Shown: piece by piece, positions 7,618 through 14,469 of the stretch
Layout of the letters: every line of letters starts with the position of its first letter
Numbering within the stretch: position 1 is the stretch's first letter
From: an uncultured Blautia sp.
GTDB taxonomy: Bacteria > Bacillota > Clostridia > Lachnospirales > Lachnospiraceae
Assembly: GCA_900542045.1 (NCBI GenBank)
Contig: UQMI01000042.1
Span: 1-28,762, forward strand
Reading direction: 5' to 3'
Length of the DNA stretch: 28,762 nucleotides
The notes under the pieces: model-generated
The model's database searches: none
The model's input: only the letters and a program-made list of their open reading frames with translations
What the model was told of the DNA's origin: nothing
Made by a program: the position numbers and the translations under genes

Positions 7618-7620
7618 ATG

Positions 7621-7645
7621 ATTAACAATTAGGTTAATTGTTAAT
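7621..7645. promoter_or_regulatory. Inverted-repeat operator, probably for SdpR
   Basis: ATTAACAATTA (7621-7631) and TAATTGTTAAT (7635-7645) are perfect 11-bp arms around GGT. The site covers the predicted transcription start, between the -10 box and the ribosome binding site of an ArsR-type repressor gene. This is the expected place for autorepression. Confidence 0.8.
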
Positions 7646-7663
7646 TGAAAGGAGAAATGGCAT

Positions 7664-7951
7664 ATGGGACTGCAACATACGTTAAAAGCACTGGCAGATC
7701 CAATCCGCCGGGAGATCCTGAACCTGCTGAAAAACGGACGGTTGTCTGCGGGAGAAATTTCCGACCACTTTCCGGTTACTGCAGCTTCCATATCCAGACA
7801 CCTCTCGGTGCTGAAGGAGGCGGATCTGATCCGGGATACCCGGGAAGGAAAGTATATTTATTATGATCTGAACACTACTGTGCTGGAAGAAGTTATGTTA
7901 TGGATCGCAGATCTGAAAGGAGAGGATGACCATGAAGAAGATAATGTATGA
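7664..7951 (+). CDS. sdpR: ArsR-family autorepressor, SdpR-like
   Basis: This 95-residue winged-helix protein is of the ArsR/SmtB family, with ALADPIRREILNLLKNG at the N-terminus and a recognition helix in TAASISRHLSVLKEADLI. It shows no metal-binding Cys/His cluster of the ArsR or SmtB kind, which fits SdpR. In Bacillus subtilis SdpR represses its own operon until SdpI at the membrane sequesters it. The ATG at 7664 has AAAGGAG upstream, and the gene sits just after the operator. It overlaps sdpI by 20 bp. The assignment as SdpR rather than another ArsR rests on the sdpI neighbour. Confidence 0.88.
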   Translation: MGLQHTLKALADPIRREILNLLKNGRLSAGEISDHFPVTAASISRHLSVLKEADLIRDTREGKYIYYDLNTTVLEEVMLWIADLKGEDDHEEDNV

Positions 7952-8981
7952 AAACAGGTGGAAACTGATCTTCTCGTCCGTAATAATCCTGATTCCCCAG
8001 GTGATTGCCTTTTTCATGAAGGAGAATCTCCACTATTTGCCGCTGGAAGCGCTGGTGATCCACTGGCTGTGTCTGCTTATCACATTTGCTGACTGGAGAA
8101 AAAGGGATCCCAGGAGAACAGCCATGAATCTTGTGGTCTGCATCATGCCGGTGATTTCCATTGCGGGCAGTGCGTTTATTTTGCTGGTGAAATCCGGAAG
8201 GTTAAGCTATACGTTTGCGCCTTTGCTTATGTATCTGGGGATCGGCCTGATGTTTATCCTGATTGGAAATTACCTTCCCAAGGTCCGGCAGAACAGTACC
8301 ATGGGGATTAAAGTGAAATGGGCGCTGGAGGATGAGGAAAACTGGAATGCAACCCATCGGTTCGGCGGAAAAGTATGGGTTGTCTGCGGATTTATATGTA
8401 TGCTGTGTGCGCTGCTACCTTTCAGTGGGATTGGTATTGGAATTTTTGTTGCTGCTGTCATTGGGGCAGCAGGGATTCCCACTGTTTATTCCTGGATGTA
8501 TTATCGGAAACGTCTGCAGACTGGAAAAGTCATGAAGACAAAAGTATCCCGCCGGGCTATGCTGGCCACAGGGATATTAACAGTATTCACAGTCGTATTT
8601 GTTGTGTGGGTATTATTGAGCGGAAATATGGCGATCCGGTATCAGGAGAATGGATTTGTCATTGATGCATCCGGGTGGGGAGATTATAAAGTAAATTATA
8701 AAGAGATTGAAAGCATTGACTATGAACCCAATGGCATACAAGAAGGGGAAAACGATCGGCGTACCAATGGATTTGGAAATTTGAAAATGGCCATGGGGAG
8801 ATTTTATAATGACAGTCTGGGAGATTATATACGCTACACCTTTCATGACTGCGAGTCATGTGTAGTTTTGCAGGTTAATGGAGAAACTGTTGTGATCAAT
8901 GGGGAAGATGAGGCAGCTACAGAGAAAATTTATAATACGCTGAAAGATAAATGCGAAGAGCTGCAGACTGCACTGTCATAG
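7932..8981 (+). CDS. sdpI: SdpI-family membrane immunity/signalling protein
   Basis: This integral membrane protein of about 349 residues has several hydrophobic helices in its first 220 residues and the SdpI signature GNYLPKVRQNSTMGI followed by WNATHRFGGKVWV. The N-terminal part resembles the DUF1648 region found in longer SdpI proteins. After a last helix (about residues 205-225) comes an extracytoplasmic beta-rich tail of about 120 residues, absent from the short Bacillus SdpI. The start is set at ATG 7932 (MKKIMYENRW) with AAAGGAGAGG upstream; ATG 7926 sits on top of that site. SdpI gives immunity to the SdpC toxin and relieves SdpR repression. No sdpC is visible here. Confidence 0.88.
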   Translation: MKKIMYENRWKLIFSSVIILIPQVIAFFMKENLHYLPLEALVIHWLCLLITFADWRKRDPRRTAMNLVVCIMPVISIAGSAFILLVKSGRLSYTFAPLLMYLGIGLMFILIGNYLPKVRQNSTMGIKVKWALEDEENWNATHRFGGKVWVVCGFICMLCALLPFSGIGIGIFVAAVIGAAGIPTVYSWMYYRKRLQTGKVMKTKVSRRAMLATGILTVFTVVFVVWVLLSGNMAIRYQENGFVIDASGWGDYKVNYKEIESIDYEPNGIQEGENDRRTNGFGNLKMAMGRFYNDSLGDYIRYTFHDCESCVVLQVNGETVVINGEDEAATEKIYNTLKDKCEELQTALS

Positions 8982-9066
8982 AAAAAAGAGATTAGTAAAG
9001 TTCTGGCAGGTTCGGATAAATGGCGGGAAAAGTATTTATCGGGACAGGCTGAGAGGGGGAAAACAG

Positions 9067-9669
9067 ATGACAGATGGAAAGGAAACCGGCTGGGATAAAC
9101 TTCTGAAAATCCGGACTGTCGGAAGGGATGATTCCCGTTCAGATCAGTATTATTATCCCTATGAGCCAACACCCTATTGTGTGCTGGAACGTCTGGCGGA
9201 TACCGGATATATTACAAAGAAAAACAAACTGATCGATTACGGGTGCGGTAAGGGAAGAGTAGAGTTTTTCCTTTCATATCAGACCAGATGCCAGAGTATT
9301 GGAGTCGAATACGACAGACATATTTTCCGTGGGGCTATGGATAATCATAAAACGGCAGTTTCCAGGGATAAGACATTGTTTCAGTGTATTAATGCAGAGG
9401 ATTATTTGCCGCCGGCGGATACGGACCGGTTCTATTTTTTTAATCCATTTTCAGTAAAAGTGTTTCAGAAAGTGCTGGGAAAAATACTGAATTCCTATTA
9501 TGAAGATCCAAGAGAAATGCTGCTGTTTTTCTATTATCCATCAGAAGAATATGTGGCCTTCCTGATGACAGCGGAACCGCTTGTATTTTATGATGAAGTG
9601 GACTGTCGGGACCTGTTTTCCGGCAATGATCAGAGGGAAAAGATCCTGATCTTTTCTATAGACGGATAA
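9067..9669 (+). CDS. SAM-dependent methyltransferase (class I)
   Basis: This 200-residue protein has the glycine-rich SAM-binding motif I in LIDYGCGKGRVEFFL (DYGCGKG at residues 57-63), an acidic residue closing the second strand (IGVEYD), and a later FYFFNPF segment where the catalytic or motif IV region is expected. The N-terminal region (YYYPYEPTPYCVLERL) is typical of a group of small uncharacterised methyltransferases. The substrate is unknown. The ATG at 9067 has GAGAGGGGGA just upstream. It lies 85 bp after sdpI and ends in a terminator-like hairpin. Confidence 0.85.
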   Translation: MTDGKETGWDKLLKIRTVGRDDSRSDQYYYPYEPTPYCVLERLADTGYITKKNKLIDYGCGKGRVEFFLSYQTRCQSIGVEYDRHIFRGAMDNHKTAVSRDKTLFQCINAEDYLPPADTDRFYFFNPFSVKVFQKVLGKILNSYYEDPREMLLFFYYPSEEYVAFLMTAEPLVFYDEVDCRDLFSGNDQREKILIFSIDG

Positions 9670-9682
9670 CCGGAAAACCTAT

Positions 9683-9726
9683 ATCACCGAAGTTTCTGAA
9701 TGAAGGGGATTTCGGTGATTTAATTT
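9683..9726 (+). terminator. Terminator-like hairpin after the methyltransferase
   Basis: ATCACCGAA (9683-9691) pairs with TTCGGTGAT (9711-9719) around a 19-base loop and is followed by TTAATTT. Confidence 0.55.
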
Positions 9727-9795
9727 GGAAGGAACACAAATGTCTGCGCAGGCTTTTAACATGAAGGAAATCTTCCCAAACATGCTGCCGCAATT

Positions 9796-9824
9796 TTGAC
9801 AGGATATGGCAGATTGCGTATAAT
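9796..9824 (+). promoter_or_regulatory. Consensus promoter of the flavodoxin-ferredoxin gene
   Basis: TTGACA at 9796-9801 and TATAAT at 9819-9824 match the SigA consensus fully, with a 17-bp spacer, 33 bp before the start codon. Confidence 0.92.
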
Positions 9825-9856
9825 TAAGAGAAATGGAACAATAAGGAGGAATACAT

Positions 9857-10618
9857 ATGGGTGTGGTGCAGATTGTTTTCAGTCCTACGGGAGGAACACA
9901 GAAAGCGGCGGAAATTATAACAGAGAGATGGGGGCAGCCTGTGAAAACAGTGGATCTGTCCAGTGCAGAATATGATTTTTCCGGAGTGCATCTGCAAAAA
10001 GAGGATATTGCAGTGATCGCAGTTCCATCTTTTGCCGGACGGGTGCCGGCTCTTGCAGTCAGCCGTCTGGAACAGATATGCGGCAGCGGTGCCCTGGGTG
10101 TGCTGGTTTGTGTCTATGGAAATCGGGCATATGAGGATACTCTCGTTGAGCTGGAGGACACAGCCGGAAAATGCGGATTTCGAGTGATTGCCGGTATTGC
10201 TGCCATTGCAGAGCACTCCATCATGCATCAGTATGCAGCGGGAAGACCGGATGAGCAGGACCGGAAGGAGCTGCATGACTTTGCAGATAAGATCTGGAAG
10301 AAAATTAATAACGGAGAAGCTTCTGTGCCGGCTTTTCCGGGAAATCGCCCTTATAAAGAGGGGAAAGCAGCAAGTATGGTTCCGGCCGCCAGTGAAGAAT
10401 GTACCCTTTGCGGAGTCTGTGCGGCGCAGTGTCCGGCACAGGCCATAGACCGGGAGAATCCCAGGGTGACAGATGGGGAAAAATGCATTTCCTGCATGCG
10501 CTGTGTTGTGCAGTGTCCGCAGAAAGCGAGAGGTATAAATGAAGAGATGGTGGGAGTTCTGGCGAAGAAACTGGAACCGGTCTGTTCCGTCAGAAAGACA
10601 AATGAACTGTATCTTTGA
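9857..10618 (+). CDS. EFR1-type flavodoxin-like/2[4Fe-4S] ferredoxin fusion
   Basis: This 253-residue protein has an N-terminal flavodoxin-like domain. FSPTGGTQKAA at residues 8-18 corresponds to the FMN phosphate loop, and VPSFAGRVP and VCVYGNRAYED mark later loops. The C-terminal bacterial ferredoxin domain has two clusters: Cys182, 185, 188, 192 and Cys210, 213, 216, 220, each CxxCxxCxxxCP. This matches the EFR1 family of electron-transfer proteins of anaerobes; the physiological partner is unknown. The ATG at 9857 has AAGGAGG upstream and a perfect consensus promoter, so strong expression is expected. It is followed by a terminator and appears monocistronic. Confidence 0.92.
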   Translation: MGVVQIVFSPTGGTQKAAEIITERWGQPVKTVDLSSAEYDFSGVHLQKEDIAVIAVPSFAGRVPALAVSRLEQICGSGALGVLVCVYGNRAYEDTLVELEDTAGKCGFRVIAGIAAIAEHSIMHQYAAGRPDEQDRKELHDFADKIWKKINNGEASVPAFPGNRPYKEGKAASMVPAASEECTLCGVCAAQCPAQAIDRENPRVTDGEKCISCMRCVVQCPQKARGINEEMVGVLAKKLEPVCSVRKTNELYL

Positions 10619-10730
10619 TTACAGCAGTTGCTGCCAACATGTCTGGGCAAAACCTGCAAAATCAGTTTCAGCTCGGTTTGGCTTGGCAGTGCGAAGTGGG
10701 CAGCAATGACAAAATAGGAAGCAAGAGAAA

Positions 10731-10758
10731 GTCGCAGACCAATATCTGCGGCTTTTTT
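10731..10758 (+). terminator. Intrinsic terminator of the flavodoxin-ferredoxin gene
   Basis: GTCGCAG (10731-10737) pairs with CTGCGGC (10746-10752) over 7 bp including one G-U pair, and is followed directly by six T's (10753-10758). Confidence 0.8.
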
Positions 10759-10809
10759 GTGTGATAGGAAAGTAGAGCATTCTGTTCTGACTTTCCTATC
10801 ACACAAAAA
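10754..10809. repeat. Dispersed hairpin repeat, copy A
   Basis: A perfect 20-bp inverted repeat, TTTTTGTGTGATAGGAAAGT (10754-10773) and its complement (10790-10809), encloses a 16-base loop. Its left half begins in the T-run of the preceding terminator. Related units occur at 10898-10922 and 23823-23866, with only transition differences over the 25 bases compared. Confidence 0.8.
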
Positions 10810-10811
10810 CG

Positions 10812-10897
10812 CTCCGCGTGGATCGCACTGCGGCGGAAAAGAAGCATGTTGCCAAAAGCAACCCGCCGCAGGCGGAGAATCCTGCGGTGCAGGATTC
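10812..10897. repeat. GC-rich imperfect hairpin plus adjacent 9-bp hairpin
   Basis: CTCCGC (10812-10817) pairs with GCGGAG (10872-10877), and GCGGCGG (10830-10836) pairs with CCGCCGC (10863-10869), forming a nested structure with an asymmetric internal loop. Immediately after it, GAATCCTGC (10877-10885) and GCAGGATTC (10889-10897) form a hairpin with a GGT loop and TTT following. The sequence is more GC-rich than its surroundings and looks like an intergenic repeat element. Confidence 0.6.
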
Positions 10898-10922
10898 TTT
10901 GTGCGACAGGAAAGCAGAATAT
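10898..10922 (+). repeat. Dispersed repeat, copy B (half unit)
   Basis: The unit TTTGTGCGACAGGAAAGCAG (start) matches copy A at 20 of 25 positions, and all five differences are transitions. No matching right arm follows, so the hairpin is not completed here. The sequence runs into the TetR promoter. Confidence 0.55.
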
Positions 10923-10928
10923 CACTTC

Positions 10929-10957
10929 TTGACAAAGCGACACACGTGTCGTATAAT
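10929..10957 (+). promoter_or_regulatory. Consensus promoter of the TetR gene
   Basis: TTGACA at 10929-10934 and TATAAT at 10952-10957 have a 17-bp spacer. An operator occupies the spacer. Confidence 0.93.
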
Positions 10958-10980
10958 TACAAAAAACGACATAAGTGTCG
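10938..10980. promoter_or_regulatory. Twin operators for the adjacent TetR repressor
   Basis: CGACACACGTGTCG (10938-10951) and CGACATAAGTGTCG (10967-10980) are two 14-bp inverted repeats, CGACAY-N2-GTGTCG, offset by 29 bp. The first fills the -35/-10 spacer and the second covers the transcription start. The sharing of half-sites and the position next to a TetR gene indicate autorepression. Confidence 0.88.
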
Positions 10981-11000
10981 CAAATGATACGGGTGAGGTT

Positions 11001-11579
11001 ATGGGAAAAAAGAGTGAAGAGACAAGAAGGCGTATCCGGGAAGGGGCCTGCGTACTTTTTGCAAAAAAAGGTTTTAAAAATGTGACAATGAAAGATATCT
11101 GTGAAGAAACGGGCTTGAGCAGGGGAGGACTGTACCGTTATTATGAGAGCACCTACCAGATATTTTCAGATATTGCGGACGAACTTATGAGTGCCCAGGA
11201 TCATGAATTATGGGATCAGATGGAGAGGGAGGTTCCTGCGCCTCGGATACTGGACAGGATTCTGGAGCGGTACAGGCAGGAAATGCTGGACAGTGAAGCT
11301 TCTTTGAGTGTCGCCATCTATGAATTCTACAGTGAGCATGCTCAGGATGGCGGGGAAAATATGCTTCAGCAGCAGTATCGGGCTTCCGCGGAAATGTGGG
11401 AAGCGTTTATCGATTACGGAATCAGAAGGGGAGAATTTCGGGAAGTGGACGGCAAAGAAGTGGCGGATATTCTGATATTTGCTTACCAGGGGGTACGAAT
11501 GTACAGTACGATTTTTCCCCTGGAGGAAGAAATTCCCAGAAGAATTGTGGAGCATGTGAAAAAAGTTTTGCTGAAATAG
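11001..11579 (+). CDS. TetR-family transcriptional repressor
   Basis: This 192-residue protein has an N-terminal TetR HTH (ARRIRE-like GACVLFAKKGFKNVTMKD, recognition helix GLSRGGLYRYYES) and an all-helical ligand-binding C-terminal domain. The start is ATG 11001 (MGKKSEETRRR), which places the HTH at the usual distance. The upstream frame extension to 10818 would run through the promoter and operators and is rejected. GGGTGAGG lies very close to the start, so translation may be modest. The operators at 10938-10980 indicate self-repression. It is followed 12 bp later by the nucleoside phosphorylase, which is probably in the same regulated transcript. Confidence 0.92.
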   Translation: MGKKSEETRRRIREGACVLFAKKGFKNVTMKDICEETGLSRGGLYRYYESTYQIFSDIADELMSAQDHELWDQMEREVPAPRILDRILERYRQEMLDSEASLSVAIYEFYSEHAQDGGENMLQQQYRASAEMWEAFIDYGIRRGEFREVDGKEVADILIFAYQGVRMYSTIFPLEEEIPRRIVEHVKKVLLK

Positions 11580-11591
11580 CAGGAGGTGCTT

Positions 11592-12350
11592 ATGGCTGCA
11601 GTATTTCAGAAGTTCTCAGAGGAACAAAAGGCATTGATCAATCCGGAGGATACCACGGAGAAGATTCCCGGCTTTCCTGAATGTTGTGTAACTACATTTT
11701 CGGAAAACATCATAAATAAATATGCCGGAATGCACCAGACAGAAGTGATCGGACAGCTGTACTTTACCAATGGGAGTATTCCGGTTTACAGGATCATTTA
11801 CAGAGATATACCCATTGCTTTTTTCCTGTCCAGAGTGGGAGCCCCTGCATGCGCTGTCGGGCTTGAGGAAGTCATTGCCATGGGAGCAAAGAGGATCGTA
11901 TTGTTCGGAAGCTGCGGCATACTGGAGTCATCTGCAGACGGGAAGATCATTGTGCCTGCATCGGCAGTGCGGGACGAAGGCACCAGTTATCATTATCTGG
12001 AAGCGTCAGAAGAAATCAGTGCAGAAGAATCTTCAGTAAGTACAGTTGTCCGCTGTCTGGAACGGTGCGGATATCCTTATATAACAGGAAAGACATGGAC
12101 GACGGACGGCATTTACCGGGAAACAGCTTCTCTGATCCGGGAAAGAAAGGAAATGGGATGTCTGGCGGTGGAGATGGAATACGCGGCGGCTCTGGCGGTG
12201 ACAGGATTTCGAAAGGTGGATTTTCGCGGATTCCTCTATGGGGCAGATTATGTGGAGGATACCCGGTGGGAGCCCCGGGATCTGACAGACTATGGACTGA
12301 CAAATGCAGAAAAATATATGGCTCTGGCATTTGAATGTGCGCTGGAGTAA
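11592..12350 (+). CDS. Nucleoside phosphorylase family protein
   Basis: This protein of about 252 residues belongs to the PNP/uridine phosphorylase superfamily, which cleaves nucleosides with phosphate. The fold's markers are visible: the phosphate-loop region VGAPACAVGLEEVIAMGAKR, then LFGSCGIL, the base-contact segment ending in VEMEYAAALAV, and the late GADYVED where the family has a catalytic Asp. The start is ATG 11592, with AGGAGGTG at 11581-11588 upstream; a GTG at 11586 lies inside that site. Length is in the usual range. The specific base is not readable. Its place behind the TetR repressor suggests that expression responds to a TetR ligand. Confidence 0.9.
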   Translation: MAAVFQKFSEEQKALINPEDTTEKIPGFPECCVTTFSENIINKYAGMHQTEVIGQLYFTNGSIPVYRIIYRDIPIAFFLSRVGAPACAVGLEEVIAMGAKRIVLFGSCGILESSADGKIIVPASAVRDEGTSYHYLEASEEISAEESSVSTVVRCLERCGYPYITGKTWTTDGIYRETASLIRERKEMGCLAVEMEYAAALAVTGFRKVDFRGFLYGADYVEDTRWEPRDLTDYGLTNAEKYMALAFECALE

Positions 12351-12400
12351 AACGGCTGCTGCAAATGCGCAACAATGATGAAATATGAAAATGATATTTG

Positions 12401-12409
12401 TGTTATAGT
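12401..12409 (+). promoter_or_regulatory. Possible extended -10 of the AraC-MFS transcript
   Basis: TG at 12401-12402 precedes TATAGT at 12404-12409, 24 bp before the AraC start codon. There is no good -35 box, as expected for an extended -10 or an activator-dependent promoter. Confidence 0.4.
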
Positions 12410-12432
12410 TTCCGGAAAAAGGAGGAAGCCGG

Positions 12433-13308
12433 ATGCAGAGGCAGACGACGGGCAGCGTGGCCCATGCCATTGATTTTATTGAAGCAAATCTTTCAGAAAG
12501 AACCGGGCTGGATCAAGTGGCCAGGGAACTGCATTATTCCCGGTATCATCTGCACCGGATGTTTGCCGGGACGGTGGGAATGACGATCCACGAATACGGA
12601 GTAAGGAGGCGGCTCACGGAGGCAGCCCGGCTTCTGGTGTATTCCCGCAGGCCGATCCTGGATATTGCCCTTGGCAGCGGATACGAAAGCCAGCAGGCCT
12701 TTACCGGAGCATTTAAGGCAATGTACAAGGTCACACCGGATCAGTTCCGGCGGGCGGGAAGATTTTACCCCCTGCAGATGAAAATCTGTCTGCGGGAATG
12801 TTCCGGGAAGACAGATTTTTCCAAAGAGGATATCAGATTTGCCGTTTGGGAGGATATGGAGGAGTGGATGGAACTGGTGCATTTTTCCATAGACGGTTAT
12901 CCCTGTCTGGAGGAAGCGTCTTATAAGGAAAGACTGCGGCAGTGTATTGCCAGAGAAGAGGCGCTGGTACTGCGGGAGAAGGAAATGCTGATTGGCGTTA
13001 TGGGAATTTCGCGGGAAAAGGGCAGTATTGAGTTCCTGGCTGTTCATCCCCAGTACAGGCGGCATAATATTGAGGCAGTCTTTCTGGAAAAACTGACAGA
13101 AGATCTGTTCTGCGGCAGAGAAATCAGCACGACGACTTTTCGCGAAGGGGATCGGGCTGATACGGGTTACAGACAGGTGTGGCGGAGTCTTGGCTTTGTT
13201 GAGAGAGAACTGCTGATGGAATATGGGTATCCCACACAGCGGCTGGTGCTTCCTCCGGTGAAGGAGGAAACCATATGGAAGGACAGAAAAAAATATGTTT
13301 CTTTTTGA
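12433..13308 (+). CDS. AraC-type HTH fused to a GNAT acetyltransferase domain
   Basis: This 291-residue protein has two parts. Residues about 5-112 are an AraC/XylS DNA-binding domain with two HTH units, LDQVARELHYSRYHLHRMF and ILDIALGSGYESQQAFTGAF, at the N-terminus as in MarA/Rob-like proteins. Residues about 165-285 are GNAT-like: MLIGVMGIS and IEFLAVHPQYRR (the acetyl-CoA-binding strand and loop), then ADTGYRQVWRSLGFVE. The ATG at 12433 has AAAGGAGG upstream. It overlaps the MFS gene by 34 bp, so the two are translationally coupled. The GNAT domain could sense or modify the exported compound; this is inference. Confidence 0.88.
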   Translation: MQRQTTGSVAHAIDFIEANLSERTGLDQVARELHYSRYHLHRMFAGTVGMTIHEYGVRRRLTEAARLLVYSRRPILDIALGSGYESQQAFTGAFKAMYKVTPDQFRRAGRFYPLQMKICLRECSGKTDFSKEDIRFAVWEDMEEWMELVHFSIDGYPCLEEASYKERLRQCIAREEALVLREKEMLIGVMGISREKGSIEFLAVHPQYRRHNIEAVFLEKLTEDLFCGREISTTTFREGDRADTGYRQVWRSLGFVERELLMEYGYPTQRLVLPPVKEETIWKDRKKYVSF

Positions 13309-14468
13309 TCAGTCAGTGTATTACTCTGTTTGGGTCTACACTGGTACAGATGGCGGTCATCTGGTATGTAACGCTGCAGACGGACAGCGGCATCTGGGTG
13401 GCGGCTTTTTCTGTCTGTTCTTATCTTCCCCAGTTTGTCATTTCTTTTGTGGGAGGGGTGTGGGCAGACCGGTACAGCAGAAAGAGGCTGATCCTGGCGG
13501 CGGATACAGTCACTGCACTGGTGACGCTGCTTGTTTTTGGAATGTTAGGAGTGTGGAACGAGGAAATGAAAGTCCGGAGCATGCTCCTTGTTATGGCAGT
13601 GCTTCGTTCTCTGTGTGCAGGGATTCAGGCTCCGGCAGTGAGTGCGCTTCTGCCTCAGCTTGTGCCCAGGGAGCATTATATGCGGTGGAACGGGATTTAT
13701 GCGGCCATGCAGTCGGTGGTTAATTTTGCGGCTCCGGCAGCCGCAGGTGCAATTCTGGCCGTGCTGCCTTTCCGCAGTACATTGCTGGTGGATGTGTGTA
13801 CGGCTGTGATCGGAATTGGAATATTCTCTGTGATTTCTGTTCCGGCAGCTGCTGCCGGGAAAAAGTCATCTGTCAGGGAAGAGATGAAGGCAGGGCTGCA
13901 GTATTGCCGGGAAGACAGGAAAGTAGGAAAACTGGTGATGCTTTATGGCGTGTTTGTGTTTCTGTGTGTGCCCGCCGGCTTTCTGGCAGGGCTCTTGGTC
14001 AGCCGGGTATACGGGGATACGTACTGGTACCTTACTGCTGTGGAGCTGGCGGGTTTTGGCGGAATGACTGCCGGCGGACTGCTGATGAGTCTCTGGGGAG
14101 GCTGGAAGGACCGGTACAGGACTCTTTCTGCAGGCCTGGCTCTTTTTGGCGCAATGGAAGTTGGAATGGGGCTTGCTCCCTCATTCCCCTGGTATCTGGT
14201 CATGATGGGATTCTATGGTGTTGCGCTGACCATGGTGCAGACAACCGTAACGGTTCTGCTGCAGGAACAGGTCAGGGCCAGGATGCAGGGAAGAGTTTTC
14301 GGATTGTTAAATTCTGCCTATTCCGGATTCCTTCCTCTGGGAATGGCGGTTTTTGGCCCTATGGCGGATCTGGTGCCGCTGCAGGGGATCATGGCTGGTT
14401 CCGGTGTGCTTTTATTTCTTCTTGCTGCCTGTGTTTTCCACGGGAGACCGCATAGGAAAAGATGGTGA
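13275..14468 (+). CDS. MFS transporter, DHA3/macrolide-efflux-like
   Basis: This 397-residue protein has about 12 hydrophobic helices and the major facilitator loop GGVWADRYSRKRLIL between TM2 and TM3 (about residues 59-73). The type resembles MefA-like and related drug exporters with a short cytoplasmic N-terminus. The second-half loop carries RMQGRVFGLLNSAYSG, another DHA3 feature. The ATG at 13275 has GAAGGAGG inside the end of the AraC-GNAT gene. The substrate is not readable. Regulator plus exporter in one transcript suggests an efflux module. The gene ends at 14468, directly against the antisense pseudogene. Confidence 0.9.
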   Translation: MEGQKKICFFLISQCITLFGSTLVQMAVIWYVTLQTDSGIWVAAFSVCSYLPQFVISFVGGVWADRYSRKRLILAADTVTALVTLLVFGMLGVWNEEMKVRSMLLVMAVLRSLCAGIQAPAVSALLPQLVPREHYMRWNGIYAAMQSVVNFAAPAAAGAILAVLPFRSTLLVDVCTAVIGIGIFSVISVPAAAAGKKSSVREEMKAGLQYCREDRKVGKLVMLYGVFVFLCVPAGFLAGLLVSRVYGDTYWYLTAVELAGFGGMTAGGLLMSLWGGWKDRYRTLSAGLALFGAMEVGMGLAPSFPWYLVMMGFYGVALTMVQTTVTVLLQEQVRARMQGRVFGLLNSAYSGFLPLGMAVFGPMADLVPLQGIMAGSGVLLFLLAACVFHGRPHRKRW

Positions 14469-14469
14469 G

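Larger units (their letters stand above)
10619..11000. other. Repeat-rich intergenic region
   Basis: No gene is supported in these 382 bases. From left to right they hold a loosely structured segment (TTGCTGCC at 10628-10635 can pair with GGCAGCAA at 10699-10706), a terminator, a 20-bp inverted repeat, a GC-rich imperfect hairpin, a small 9-bp hairpin, a second repeat unit, and the TetR promoter and operators. Confidence 0.75.

Noticed and set aside
10818..11000. N-terminal extension of the TetR gene to 10818
   Set aside because: It would translate repeats, a consensus promoter and both operators; the HTH begins at the normal distance from ATG 11001.
10619..11000. CRISPR array or insertion sequence in the repeat-rich gap
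   Set aside because: Repeats are too few and irregular for CRISPR, and there is no transposase or terminal repeat pair with target duplication.
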